Translations under genes and position numbers: made by a program
NCBI RefSeq assembly: GCF_900105185.1
Contig: NZ_FNTJ01000001.1
Span: 2,686,501-2,750,500, forward strand
DNA from: Pseudomonas saponiphila
GTDB lineage: Bacteria > Pseudomonadota > Gammaproteobacteria > Pseudomonadales > Pseudomonadaceae
Direction of reading: 5' to 3'
DNA: 64,000 nucleotides
Notes under the pieces: model-generated
Seen by the model: the letters and a program-made list of their open reading frames with translations, nothing else
Databases searched by the model: none
Told to the model about the DNA's origin: nothing
In this document: piece by piece, positions 8,958-17,827 of the stretch
Position numbering within the stretch: the stretch's first letter is position 1
Layout: every line of letters starts with the position of its first letter

Positions 8958-11189
8958 TTACCAGCGATAGCGCAGGCTGGCGATGACGCTGCGGTCATAG
9001 CCGGCGCTGCAGCTGGTCAGCGAGCAGCCTTCGTAATAGCGCTTGTCGGTGAGGTTGGTGGCGTTCACCGCCAGGCGCAGGCCCTTGGCCGCCGGGATCA
9101 GCTGGTCGAAGTCGTAGTGCACCGCCGCATCCAGCAGGGTGTAGGAGGGCACGCTGACGGTGTTGGCGGCGTCGGCCTCGGTGGCGCCGATGTAGCGCAC
9201 CCCGGCGCCGAAGCCCAGGCCGCGCAAAGGGCCTTCGGGCAAGGTGTAGTCGGCCCACAGCGAGGCCATTTTTTCCGGGGTGTCGGTGGGGCGCTTGCCC
9301 TTCTCCAGCGGGTTGTTGCTCTTGCTCACCTCGGCGTCGTTGTAGGTCAGCGTTGCCAGCAGGTCCAGGCCCCGGGCCAGGCTGGCCTTGCCTTCCAGTT
9401 CGATGCCGCGCACGTTCACCTCGCCGGTCTGCAGGGTGTTCAGACGGTTGGCGGGGTCGGTGGTCTTGACGTTTTCCTGGGTCAGGTCGAACAGCGACAG
9501 GGTGATGTAGCTGTCGATCCCCGGTGGCTGGTACTTGACCCCCACCTCCGACTGCTTGGCGCTGGTGGGCTTGTACGGCGTGCCATAGAAGTTGGTGCCC
9601 AGCACCGGGTCGAACGAGGTGGAGTAGCTGATGTAGGGCGCCAGGCCGTTGTCCGCCAGGTACACCAGGCCGGTGCGGTAGGTGAACTTCTGGTCTTTCT
9701 GCTTGCTCCCGGTCTGTTCCAGGCGATTGTCGGTACGGGCGCTGGAGCGGTCCTGGCGGCCGCCGACGGTGAGCACCCAGTGCTCGTCGAAGGTGAATTG
9801 CTGCTGGGCATAGACCCCGACCTGATCGGCGCGCTGCACGGTATTGGTGAATGGCGTGCTGGGGTCGAACACGCCGCCATGCACCGGGTGGTAGATGTCG
9901 ATGGGCGAGGCGCTGCCACCGCGCAGGTAGTAGTCCTCGCGGGTGCGCCGGTAGTCGACCCCGAGCAGCGACAGCATCTGCGTATTGCCCAGGTTCCAGC
10001 GGGCCTGGGCGTTGTTGTCCAGGGAGTAGGTGTCGCCAACGATGCGAAAGCGATAGGCGGCGCGGTTCAGGGTGCGCAGGTCCGGGGCCAGGGACATGCC
10101 GCTGGCGGTATTGGTCAGCAGGTTGACGTGGCCGTAGCGGGCGCTGGAGTTGAGGCTCCAGACGTCATTCAGGCGCTGCTCCAGCAGGTAGCCAAGTGCG
10201 TACTGGGTGCGGTCGTTGTCCAGCCCCGGTTCATCGAGGAAGACGTTGTGCTTGACCTTGCCATTGGGGTTGCCGAGCAGGGTGCCGCGGGCCGGCAGGA
10301 ACACCCTGGGGGCGCCGAACGCATCCTGGGTGTAGTCGGCCAGCAGGGTCAGGCGGGTGTCGTCGTTGGGCTTCCAGGTGAAGGAGGGCGCGAAGTACTG
10401 CTTGTCGTCCTTGATGTGCTCGAACTGGGTGCCGCTGTCGCGCTCCAGCCCCACCAGGCGGTAGAGGAACTGCCCCTCGTCGTCCAACGGGCCGCTGAAG
10501 TCGAACTGGCCCTGGGCCCGGTCGAAGCTGCCGCCCTGGATCTGCACTTCATGGAAGGGCTGCTCCAGCGGGCGCTTGCTGATCTGGTTGACCACGCCCC
10601 CCGGCGAGTTCTGGCCGAACAGCACCGAGGCCGGGCCCTTGAGCACGTCGATGCGCTCCAGCCCATAGGCTTCGACCTTGGGCCAGGCCTGGGCGGTGTT
10701 GCCCTTGAGGCCATCACGGAGCATGCCGGTGGTGACGTCGAAACCGCGGATCGAGAGCGTGTCGAAACGCTGGCTGGCGGCGGTGGTGTTGGCCTGGACC
10801 CCGGCGGTGTAGCGCAGCGCCTCGTTCACCGACTGCACCTGCTGGGCATCCATCTGATCGCGGGTGACCACGGAAATCGCCTGGGGAATTTCACTCAGCG
10901 CGGCGTCGGTCTTGGTCCCGCTGAGGCTACGCCTGGCCACGTAGCCGCTTTGCTGGCCGGTGGGGGAGTCGATCTGGGTGGCGCTGATCACGCTGGTGTC
11001 CAGGGTCAGGCTGTGGTCCTGATCGGCCTCGCCATCGGCGGCCAGCACCGCGCCGGCCTGGGTCAGCGACAGGCCCAGGGCCAGGCCATGGATCAGGCAC
11101 GCCAGCGGGCTGCGGCGCAGCGCCGGACGCAAGACCGGACCTGCGGCCGGCCAACCTTGGGTGTTTTGGTGCGCAACGCGGCTACCCAT
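8958..11189 (-). CDS. fetA: FetA, TonB-dependent ferri-enantio-pyochelin receptor
   Basis: A 743-residue outer-membrane receptor. An extended N-terminus is followed by a hydrophobic signal segment ending near VLAAD (about residue 50), a TonB-box-like DTSVIS, and a plug domain with LSEIPQAISVVTRDQMD, LRYTAGVQANT, SIRGFDVTTGMLRDG and PGGVVNQISKRP. The beta-barrel follows and ends in the aromatic C-terminus SLRYRW required for outer-membrane assembly. It is the first gene of fetABCDEF. The upstream region (11190-11300) carries a Fur-like palindrome and a motif shared with the pchD promoter. Family and gene order match the FetA receptor of P. protegens, which prefers enantio-pyochelin over pyochelin. 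Confidence 0.93.
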   Translation of the reverse strand: MGSRVAHQNTQGWPAAGPVLRPALRRSPLACLIHGLALGLSLTQAGAVLAADGEADQDHSLTLDTSVISATQIDSPTGQQSGYVARRSLSGTKTDAALSEIPQAISVVTRDQMDAQQVQSVNEALRYTAGVQANTTAASQRFDTLSIRGFDVTTGMLRDGLKGNTAQAWPKVEAYGLERIDVLKGPASVLFGQNSPGGVVNQISKRPLEQPFHEVQIQGGSFDRAQGQFDFSGPLDDEGQFLYRLVGLERDSGTQFEHIKDDKQYFAPSFTWKPNDDTRLTLLADYTQDAFGAPRVFLPARGTLLGNPNGKVKHNVFLDEPGLDNDRTQYALGYLLEQRLNDVWSLNSSARYGHVNLLTNTASGMSLAPDLRTLNRAAYRFRIVGDTYSLDNNAQARWNLGNTQMLSLLGVDYRRTREDYYLRGGSASPIDIYHPVHGGVFDPSTPFTNTVQRADQVGVYAQQQFTFDEHWVLTVGGRQDRSSARTDNRLEQTGSKQKDQKFTYRTGLVYLADNGLAPYISYSTSFDPVLGTNFYGTPYKPTSAKQSEVGVKYQPPGIDSYITLSLFDLTQENVKTTDPANRLNTLQTGEVNVRGIELEGKASLARGLDLLATLTYNDAEVSKSNNPLEKGKRPTDTPEKMASLWADYTLPEGPLRGLGFGAGVRYIGATEADAANTVSVPSYTLLDAAVHYDFDQLIPAAKGLRLAVNATNLTDKRYYEGCSLTSCSAGYDRSVIASLRYRW

Positions 11190-11211
11190 GCTTCACTCCG
11201 TGATGGGGATT

Positions 11212-11238
11212 AAATGAGAATGCAAACGTATCTCATTT
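11212..11238 (-). promoter_or_regulatory. Fur-box-like palindrome upstream of fetA
   Basis: AAATGAGA and TCTCATTT form a perfect inverted repeat separated by 11 bp, 23 bp upstream of the fetA start codon. The AATGAGA half-sites match the AT-rich Fur-box style of pseudomonads. The position near the start codon fits iron-dependent repression of fetA. Confidence 0.6.
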
Positions 11239-11285
11239 GTGCGCCTGGGTTGCCGGCTAAAACTTTGGCTTGAGCGACCATTTCT

Positions 11286-11293
11286 TTCGTTTG
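11286..11293 (-). promoter_or_regulatory. CAAACGAA motif, candidate PchR site for fetA
   Basis: Read on the minus strand, CAAACGAA occurs 47 bp upstream of the Fur-like palindrome, followed six bases later by GGTCG. The same octamer with the same spacing to a GG dinucleotide lies in the pchR-pchD region. Such a shared upstream element is what an activator like PchR would need. The assignment is an inference from this sharing. Confidence 0.35.
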
Positions 11294-11394
11294 CGGCACC
11301 GCGCGGGCAGGGCGTCCGGGCACCGGGCGCGCGGTTCGACAGCGCCAGGCTGGGGCGTTGTTCAAGGCTCCAGGCATTCCAGGCAACGGCAACT

Positions 11395-12297
11395 TCAGCG
11401 CAAGGACTTGGGCGACACCCCGAAGCGCTTGCGAAAGGCGGTGGAGAAATGTGCCGGGCTGTAGCCGACCCGATAGGCCGCGCTGGAGACATTGGTTTCA
11501 CCGCTGGCCAGCAGGCGGTACGCCTCGCTCAGGCGCTGCTCCTGTAGGTAGGCGTAGACGCTGGTGCCGAACACCTGGCGAAAACCGGCGGTGAGCTTGC
11601 GCGGATTCAGGCCCACCTGGCGCGACAGCTCGGACAGCGACGGCGAGGCCTGCAAGGAACCCAGCAACAGGTCCCGGGCGGCATGGATGCGTTCGATGTC
11701 CGCCGCGCTACCGGGGCTGTCCTGCAGCGGCCGCGACTCGGCCTGGGCGAGGATCCCCTCGACCCCCAGGGCGGTGAGTTCCAGGGCCTTGCCTCCCAGG
11801 TAAAAGGAGCGGGTCGGGCCTTGCAGCGGGCAGGTGAGGATCTGCTGGGCCAGGGCCAGCAGCGGCTTGCTGGCCGGCTGGCAGAACAGCATCGGCCCGC
11901 CGCCGAGCGGGTCCAGCAGGCGCTCGGGCTCAAGGCCCGCCTGGCGGATCGCCGGGAAGTCCAGCTGCACCGTGGTGTAGCGCACCGGCACGCCGCGGGC
12001 GAACAGGTGGTCGCCGCAGTGTTCGCCCTGGTTGGCCACCGCGCACAGGGTCGGGCCGCGAATCTCCACTTCCGGCTGGCCTTCGACCCGGCAGTTGAGC
12101 TGGCCGCTGAGCACCAGGATGATTTTCAGGCCCTGCCACAGCGGTTCCTGCATCCACATCTGGCTGTCCATCAGCACCGTGCCGGTGGACAGGGTGATTT
12201 CCGGCACCACGGCCGCCGTGCCGGGGTGCTGCGGATTGGGCAAGTGCAGGGTGAAATCCCTTTGGACAGGCTGCGGCGCAGCGTGGGGGCTGAGCAT
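11395..12297 (-). CDS. pchR: PchR, AraC-family activator of the pch and fet operons
   Basis: An AraC/XylS regulator of 300 residues if it starts at 12297 (MLSPHAAPQ), which has a GGGAG ribosome site at good spacing; an upstream in-frame ATG at 12330 would add 11 residues and is less well placed. The N-terminal sensor half contains GLKIILVLSGQLNCRV and GPTRSFYLGGKALEL. The C-terminal half has two helix-turn-helix motifs: LSELSRQVGLNPRKLTAGF and AAYRVGYSPAHFSTAFRKRF. In Pseudomonas, PchR binds the ferric siderophore in the cytoplasm and activates the biosynthesis and receptor genes. It is divergent from pchD. A Fur-like box precedes it. Confidence 0.93.
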   Translation of the reverse strand: MLSPHAAPQPVQRDFTLHLPNPQHPGTAAVVPEITLSTGTVLMDSQMWMQEPLWQGLKIILVLSGQLNCRVEGQPEVEIRGPTLCAVANQGEHCGDHLFARGVPVRYTTVQLDFPAIRQAGLEPERLLDPLGGGPMLFCQPASKPLLALAQQILTCPLQGPTRSFYLGGKALELTALGVEGILAQAESRPLQDSPGSAADIERIHAARDLLLGSLQASPSLSELSRQVGLNPRKLTAGFRQVFGTSVYAYLQEQRLSEAYRLLASGETNVSSAAYRVGYSPAHFSTAFRKRFGVSPKSLR

Positions 12298-12355
12298 GGC
12301 GAACTCCCTGTAGACCGGAAAAGAGGCCATACGCTATCAGGAAATTCCTTTCATG

Positions 12356-12376
12356 TAATTAAGAATGATTATCCTT
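12356..12376 (-). promoter_or_regulatory. Fur-box-like site upstream of pchR
   Basis: The stretch contains GAATGATTATCC; its reverse complement GGATAATCATTC closely follows the Fur consensus GATAATCATTATC. It lies 26-59 bp upstream of the two possible pchR starts, where bound Fur would block transcription of pchR when iron is plentiful. Confidence 0.6.
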
Positions 12377-12433
12377 TAGCTTTTGTGCCCCGTACTGCCG
12401 GGACTTGGTACGCAATCAAAAGAAAAAGCCGCG

Positions 12434-12441
12434 CAAACGAA
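12434..12441 (+). promoter_or_regulatory. CAAACGAA motif, candidate PchR site for pchD
   Basis: CAAACGAA followed six bases later by GGCG, the same pattern as upstream of fetA, 35 bp upstream of the pchD-proximal Fur-like box. A related CGCAATC/CGCAAAC direct repeat with a 21-bp period (12411 and 12432) overlaps it, about two helical turns, as expected for an AraC-type activator site. Inference only. Confidence 0.35.
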
Positions 12442-12476
12442 TGTCCTGGCGATTGCCGGGCCCCGGAAATTACCGG

Positions 12477-12497
12477 TTAATAATCACTCTCATTTGC
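12477..12497 (+). promoter_or_regulatory. Fur-box-like site upstream of pchD
   Basis: TTAATAATCACTCTCATTTGC; its reverse complement contains AATGAGAGTGATTATT, resembling the Fur consensus. It lies about 165 bp upstream of the pchD ATG. The interval 12498-12661 contains no gene and probably is the untranslated leader. Confidence 0.5.
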
Positions 12498-12661
12498 AAG
12501 CACGGCCCCTCACCATGGACGACCCCGCCATCCGCCGCCCCGCAGGAGCGCCGCCCGGCCCGCATTTTCCGCCGCGCTGACGGCTCATCTTCCCCTCATT
12601 CCAGGGGCCTGAAATTTCAGGTCCGGGGCGGCCTTTTGCCGAAAAAAACTCAGGAGACAGC

Positions 12662-14329
12662 ATGTCCACATTCGACGATTCGCAAGATTGCCCCGCTTGG
12701 CCCGAGGCCTTCGCCCAGGCTTACCGCGAGGCCGGTTACTGGCGCGATGAAACCTTTGGCGACCTGCTGCGAGGCGCGGCCCGGACCTTCAGCGAGCGCG
12801 AGGCGCTGACCGATGGCCCGCAGCGCCTGAGCTATCGACAACTGGACCTGCGAGTCGACCAACTGGCCGCCGGCCTGTACCGGCTGGGGCTGCGGGCCGG
12901 CGACAACGTGGTGCTGCAACTGCCCAACAGCACGGCCTTTGTTGAAGTCTGCTTTGCCCTATATCGCTTGGGCGTGCGGCCGATCTTCGCGCTGCCGGCC
13001 CACCGGAACCTGGAAATCGGCCGTTTCTGCGAGTTCGCCCAGGCCCGCGCCTACTTCTGCGCCGACCGCGACGGCGGCTTCGACTTTCGCGCCATGGCCC
13101 GCGAGCTCAAGGCGGGCAACCCGCAACTGGAATGGGTGCTGGTGGCCGGCGAGGCCGAGGAGTTCACCGCCCTGTACAGCCTGTATGACGCCAGCGCCCC
13201 GCGCGCTTTCCCGGCCCCCAGTGCCGACGCGGTGGCCTGCTTCCAGCTCTCCGGCGGTTCCACCGGGATTCCCAAGCTGATCCCGCGTCGGCACCACGAA
13301 TACCTCTACAACCTGCGGGCCAGCGCCGAGCGCTGCGGCCTGTCCGAGGCCAGCGTGTACCTGGTGGCGCTGCCCATGGCGCACAACTTTCCCATGTGCT
13401 GCCCGGGCTTCATCGGCACCTTGGCGGTGGGCGGGCGGGTGGTGCTCAGCCCCTCGCCGAGCCCGCAAGTCTGCTTCGAGCTGATCGAGCGCGAAGCCGT
13501 GACCCACACCGCGCTGGTGCCGCCCCTGGCCCTGGTCTGGCTGGAGGCAGCCCAGGCTCGCGGGCACGGGCTGGCGTCATTGCAACTGCTGCAAGTGGGC
13601 GGGGCCAAGCTCAGCTTCGAAGCGGCACGGCGCGTCGAGCCGGTGCTGGGTTGCCGCTTGCAGCAGGTGTTCGGCATGGCCGAAGGGCTGATCTGCTACA
13701 CCGACCCTGAGGACCCGCCGCAGCGGGTGCTGCACACCCAAGGTCGGCCGCTGTCGCCGGCGGACGAAATCCGCGTGGTGGACGAGCACGAGCAGCCGGT
13801 GCCGGTGGGGCAGGTGGGGCAGTTGCTGACCCGTGGCCCCTACACCATTCGCGGTTATTACCGTTACCCCGAGCACAACGCCCAGGCCTTCACCGCCGAC
13901 GGCTTCTACCGCACCGGCGACCGGGTGCAACTCACCGCCGACGGCTACCTGATGGTGGAAGGGCGGGACAAGGACCTGATCAACCGCGGCGGTGAAAAGA
14001 TCGCCGCCGAAGAAGTGGAGAACCTGCTGCTCAGCCACCCGGCGGTGGCCGACGTGGCCCTGGTGGCGATGCCCGATGCTTTCCTCGGCGAGCGCACCTG
14101 CGCCTTCGTCATCCCCCGTGGCGCCGCGCCCCGGGCCCCGCAACTGCTGCGCCATCTGCGGGCCCAGGGGCTGGCGGCGTTCAAGCTGCCGGACCGCTTC
14201 GAATTCATCCCGGCGTTTCCCCAGACCGGGGTCGGCAAGGTCAGCCGCAAGCACCTGCGCGAGGCGATCCAGGCCCAGTATTTCGGCAACCGGGCCCAGG
14301 CCCTGGAGGCCACCGATGGCCGTGGCTGA
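12662..14329 (+). CDS. pchD: PchD, salicyl-AMP ligase
   Basis: A 555-residue stand-alone adenylation enzyme of the EntE/DhbE type. It activates salicylate with ATP and loads it on the aryl carrier domain of PchE. Motifs seen: A3-like [43 protein letters not shown] (A5), FYRTGD (A7), [14 protein letters not shown] (A8) and the C-terminal catalytic Lys region [11 protein letters not shown]. The start at ATG 12662 follows a CAGGAGACAGC ribosome site. It is the first gene of pchDHIEFKCBA, and its 3' end overlaps pchH by 14 bp. An iron- and PchR-responsive promoter probably lies in 12360-12500. Confidence 0.95.
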   Translation: MSTFDDSQDCPAWPEAFAQAYREAGYWRDETFGDLLRGAARTFSEREALTDGPQRLSYRQLDLRVDQLAAGLYRLGLRAGDNVVLQLPNSTAFVEVCFALYRLGVRPIFALPAHRNLEIGRFCEFAQARAYFCADRDGGFDFRAMARELKAGNPQLEWVLVAGEAEEFTALYSLYDASAPRAFPAPSADAVACFQLSGGSTGIPKLIPRRHHEYLYNLRASAERCGLSEASVYLVALPMAHNFPMCCPGFIGTLAVGGRVVLSPSPSPQVCFELIEREAVTHTALVPPLALVWLEAAQARGHGLASLQLLQVGGAKLSFEAARRVEPVLGCRLQQVFGMAEGLICYTDPEDPPQRVLHTQGRPLSPADEIRVVDEHEQPVPVGQVGQLLTRGPYTIRGYYRYPEHNAQAFTADGFYRTGDRVQLTADGYLMVEGRDKDLINRGGEKIAAEEVENLLLSHPAVADVALVAMPDAFLGERTCAFVIPRGAAPRAPQLLRHLRAQGLAAFKLPDRFEFIPAFPQTGVGKVSRKHLREAIQAQYFGNRAQALEATDGRG

Positions 14330-16067
14330 ACACCCAGGACTGACCGCACTGCTGCGCCCGGTGCGCGGGCGCCTGCTGGCGGCGATGCTGCTGCAGGTGC
14401 TGGCGGCGCTGGTGGGCCTGCTGCCGCTGATCGCCGTTGCCGAACTGGCGCCGCTGCTGCTGGCCGGCGAGCTGGACCTTGAGCGCGCGGGCTTCTGGCT
14501 GCTGGCCGGGGCCGGGGCGCTGCTCCTGCGCCTGCTAGGGCTGGCGGCGGGGTTGCAGATCACCCATCTGGCCGACAGTGATCTGCAGCGCCATTTGCGC
14601 CAGCGCATTGCCGCCCATCTGGCGCGGGTGCCCCTGGCCTGGCTGGAGGGCCAGCGGCACACCGCCGAGCGGGTGCTGCTGGAGGACGTCGGTGCCCTGC
14701 ATCAACTGGTGGCGCACCTGCCCAACAATCTGGTGGCGGCCCTGGTGGTGCCCCTGGCCAGCCTGATCTACCTGCTGACGGTGAGCCTGCCCATGACCCT
14801 GGTGGTGCTGGCGCCGCCGTTGATCGCGCTGTGGCGCCTGCGGGTGATGGGCACCCCGGCCTACCGCGCCGAGCGCCAGCGCCTGGGCGGCGCCATGGGC
14901 GCGCTGTCGACGGCGACCCTGAACTTCGTGCAGAGCATTGCCATGGTCAAGTCCTTTGGCCGGGTGCAGCGGGTCCAGGACGAGTTCTTCAAGGCGGTGG
15001 AGGATTTCGCCGCGTTCTTCTCCAGCTGGGTCGAGCGCTGGGCGGGCCTGGGCGCCAGTGTCGAGGTGCTGCTCTCGCCGCTGCTGGTGTTGGCCCTGGT
15101 ACTGCTGGCTGGAGTTCCGCTGGTGGCCGTCGGGGTCTTGCAGCCGCTGCAGTTGCTGCCGTTTGCCTTGCTGGGGCCGGCCCTGGCGGCGCCGGTGGCG
15201 GCCCTGGGGCATGGCGCCGATTCCCTGGTCCAGGGCCGGGCGGCGGCGCAGCGCATCAGTGCGCTGTTGGGCACGCCGGTGCTGGCGCAGCCGGCCTGCT
15301 CGCGGGAGCCCGACGGGGCAGTGGTGAACTTCGAAAGCGTGGACTTCAGCTACCCCGACGGCAGCCAGGTGTTGCACGGCATCGATCTGTGCCTGCAGCC
15401 GGGCACCCTGACCGCCCTGGTGGGGGATTCCGGGGCCGGCAAATCGACCCTGGCCACCTTGCTCGCGCGCTTTGCCGATGTCAGCGCCGGGGCGATCCGC
15501 ATCGGTGGTGTCGACCTGCGAGAGATGGACAGCGCGACCCTGTATCGCCAGGTGGCCTTTGTCTTCCAGGAGGTGCGCCTGCTGCGTGCCAGCGTCCTCG
15601 ACAACCTGCGCCTGAGCAGGCCCGGAGCCAGTCTGGCGGAGGTCGAAGCCGCGGCCCGGGCGGCGCAGATCCACGATCGCATCTGCGCCTTGCCCCAGGG
15701 CTATCACAGCCAGTTGGAGGAGGGGCTGGCGCTCTCCGGCGGTGAAATCCAGCGCCTGGGCATCGCCCGGGCCATGCTCAGCCGCGCGCCGATCCTGGTG
15801 CTCGACGAGGCCACCGCCGCCAGCGATCCGCAATCGGAAGCGGCGATCCAGCAGGCCCTGTCGCGCCTGGCCCAGGGGCGCACGGTGCTGGTGGTCGCCC
15901 ACCGCCTGAGCAGCATTCAGGACGCCGAGCAGATTGCCGTGCTGCAGGGCGGGCGCCTGGTGGAGTGCGGCCAGCATCAGGCCCTGCTGGAGCGGCAGGG
16001 GGTGTATGCCGGGCTCTGGGCCGCGGAGCAGTTGGACGCCGCCGCGCTGAACGGGAGTCGCCCATGA
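14316..16067 (+). CDS. pchH: PchH, ABC transporter with fused membrane and ATPase domains
   Basis: A 583-residue half-transporter: six membrane helices in about residues 1-310 and a nucleotide-binding domain after that. The ATPase part shows Walker [10 protein letters not shown] (about residue 370), signature LSGGEIQR, Walker [11 protein letters not shown] and the H-loop VVAHRLSS. The ATG at 14316 lies inside the last 14 bases of pchD and gives MAVAEHPGL; the stop overlaps pchI by four bases. PchH and PchI probably form a heterodimer in the inner membrane. Their transport role in pyochelin producers is not firmly settled; salvage or movement of the siderophore or iron complex has been proposed. 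Confidence 0.92.
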   Translation: MAVAEHPGLTALLRPVRGRLLAAMLLQVLAALVGLLPLIAVAELAPLLLAGELDLERAGFWLLAGAGALLLRLLGLAAGLQITHLADSDLQRHLRQRIAAHLARVPLAWLEGQRHTAERVLLEDVGALHQLVAHLPNNLVAALVVPLASLIYLLTVSLPMTLVVLAPPLIALWRLRVMGTPAYRAERQRLGGAMGALSTATLNFVQSIAMVKSFGRVQRVQDEFFKAVEDFAAFFSSWVERWAGLGASVEVLLSPLLVLALVLLAGVPLVAVGVLQPLQLLPFALLGPALAAPVAALGHGADSLVQGRAAAQRISALLGTPVLAQPACSREPDGAVVNFESVDFSYPDGSQVLHGIDLCLQPGTLTALVGDSGAGKSTLATLLARFADVSAGAIRIGGVDLREMDSATLYRQVAFVFQEVRLLRASVLDNLRLSRPGASLAEVEAAARAAQIHDRICALPQGYHSQLEEGLALSGGEIQRLGIARAMLSRAPILVLDEATAASDPQSEAAIQQALSRLAQGRTVLVVAHRLSSIQDAEQIAVLQGGRLVECGQHQALLERQGVYAGLWAAEQLDAAALNGSRP

Positions 16068-17827
16068 TCGCCGCGCTGTTACGCAGCCTGCAGCCGCAAG
16101 AAGCCGCGCTGTTGCGTCGGGCCTTGCTGGCCATGGCCGCCAGTGCCCTGGCCCAGGGCCTGGCCCTGGGGTTATTGCCCATGGCGCTGGCCAGCGCCCT
16201 GGAGGCCGCCACGGCGCGGACGCCCTGGCTCTGGGCCGCAGCCTTTGGCGGATTCGCCGGGCTCTGCCTGTGGCTGCGCCGCCGGGCGCAACTGGCGGGC
16301 TACCGGGCCGGAGCCGCGGCGGCGCGTTCGTTGAACCTGCGCATCGGCCGGCATCTGGCGCGCCTGCCCCTGGAGTGGTTTGTCGAGCGCCGCGGCGCCG
16401 AGTTCAACCGCCTGGTGACCCATACCGTGGCGCAGATCATGAGCGCACCGGCGCACTTGCTGCAGCCCATGGCCAATGCCCTGCTGACGCCCCTGGCCCT
16501 GCTCGTGGCGCTGTGGTGCTACGACCTGTCCATGGCCCTGGCGGCCCTGGCCTGCCTGCCCTTGCTGGTGCTGTTCTATCACTGGGGCGTGCGCTGGGGC
16601 GGGCAGGCCGAGCAGCACAGCGAAGCGGCGGCCGGCGAAGCCGCGGCGCGGGTCCTGGAATACCTGCGCCAGCAGCCGCTGTTGCGGGCCAGCGGGCGCA
16701 ACGGCGAAGGTTTCAGCCTGCTCGGCGCGGCGTTGCAGCAACAGCGCCAGGCCCAGCGCCGGGCGCACTGGCGAACCTTTCCGGCGGCCCTGGGGCTGGT
16801 GCTGGCGCTTCAGGCCGGCTACACCGCGGTGCTGTTGTGCGGGCTCTACGCGGTGCTCGGCGGCAGCCTCGGCGCCGTGCAATACCTGGCCCTGGCGGTG
16901 CTTGCCACCTGCCTGGTGGAGCCCATGGGCGCCCTGGTCAACCTGGGCACCAGCCTGCGCCAGACCCGCCATGGCCTGGACAGTCTGCGCCAGTTGCTGG
17001 ACCTGGCGCCGCTGCCGGAACCGGCCTGGCCCCAGGTGCCGGCCGATCGGCGCCTGGAGGTTCGCCAGCTGGGCCTGGAGCGCCAGGGGCGGGCGATCCT
17101 GCAAGACATCAGCTTCACGCTGGAGCCGGGTTCGCTGAACCTGCTGGTGGGGCCATCCGGTTCCGGCAAGTCGAGCCTGCTGCGGTTGCTGGCGCGTTTT
17201 TGCGATGTCAGCCACGGCGCGATCCTGCTGGGCGGTGTCGATCTGCGTCAGCTGTCGGCCAGTCAGCGTGATCGGGACATCGCCCTGATGTTCCAGGACT
17301 GCCCGCCGCTGGCCGCCAGCCTGCTGGACAACCTGCGCCTGGGCCGCCCCGAGGCCAGCGAAGCGCAACTGCTGGACGCGGCCCGCGCCACCGGCCTCGA
17401 CCGGCTGGCCCAGCGCCTGCCCCAAGGCTGGCAGACCCGGGTCGGCGAGGGCGGGGTGAGCCTTTCCGGCGGCGAACGCCAGTGCCTGGCCCTGGCCCGG
17501 GTCATGCTCAAGGACGCCACGCTGATCCTGCTGGATGAGCCCACCGCCGCCCTGGACGCCATCAGCGAGGCCCGGGTCAACCAGAGCCTGCGGCAGCTGG
17601 CGCGCAAGCACACGGTGCTGCTGGCGACCCACAAACCGACCCTGGCTCCGTGCGCCGGGCAGATCCTGGTACTGGACCAGGGCCGTCTGGCCCAGCACGG
17701 CAGCCACAGCCAACTGATGGCGGCTCCCGGCCGTTATCGCCAGTTGTTTCACGAGCGCGAGGCGATCAATCGCTGGCGCTTGCGCACACCTTCTTCCGTA
17801 CCCCAAAGGACCGTCCACCATGACTGA
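16064..17827 (+). CDS. pchI: PchI, ABC transporter with fused membrane and ATPase domains
   Basis: A 587-residue partner of PchH with the same layout: six hydrophobic helices in about residues 15-300, then the ATPase domain with Walker A GPSGSGKSS (about residue 363), signature LSGGERQC, Walker B LILLDEPTAALD and H-loop LLATHK. Start ATG 16064 overlaps the pchH stop (ATGA), and the 3' end overlaps pchE by eight bases. Both ATP sites look complete in each subunit, so neither is obviously degenerate. Confidence 0.92.
   Translation: MIAALLRSLQPQEAALLRRALLAMAASALAQGLALGLLPMALASALEAATARTPWLWAAAFGGFAGLCLWLRRRAQLAGYRAGAAAARSLNLRIGRHLARLPLEWFVERRGAEFNRLVTHTVAQIMSAPAHLLQPMANALLTPLALLVALWCYDLSMALAALACLPLLVLFYHWGVRWGGQAEQHSEAAAGEAAARVLEYLRQQPLLRASGRNGEGFSLLGAALQQQRQAQRRAHWRTFPAALGLVLALQAGYTAVLLCGLYAVLGGSLGAVQYLALAVLATCLVEPMGALVNLGTSLRQTRHGLDSLRQLLDLAPLPEPAWPQVPADRRLEVRQLGLERQGRAILQDISFTLEPGSLNLLVGPSGSGKSSLLRLLARFCDVSHGAILLGGVDLRQLSASQRDRDIALMFQDCPPLAASLLDNLRLGRPEASEAQLLDAARATGLDRLAQRLPQGWQTRVGEGGVSLSGGERQCLALARVMLKDATLILLDEPTAALDAISEARVNQSLRQLARKHTVLLATHKPTLAPCAGQILVLDQGRLAQHGSHSQLMAAPGRYRQLFHEREAINRWRLRTPSSVPQRTVHHD

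Noticed and set aside
8223..11213. 996-codon plus-strand frame across fetB and fetA
   Set aside because: Gln/Gly/Val-rich, no motifs; the minus-strand receptor and PepSY proteins are clear.
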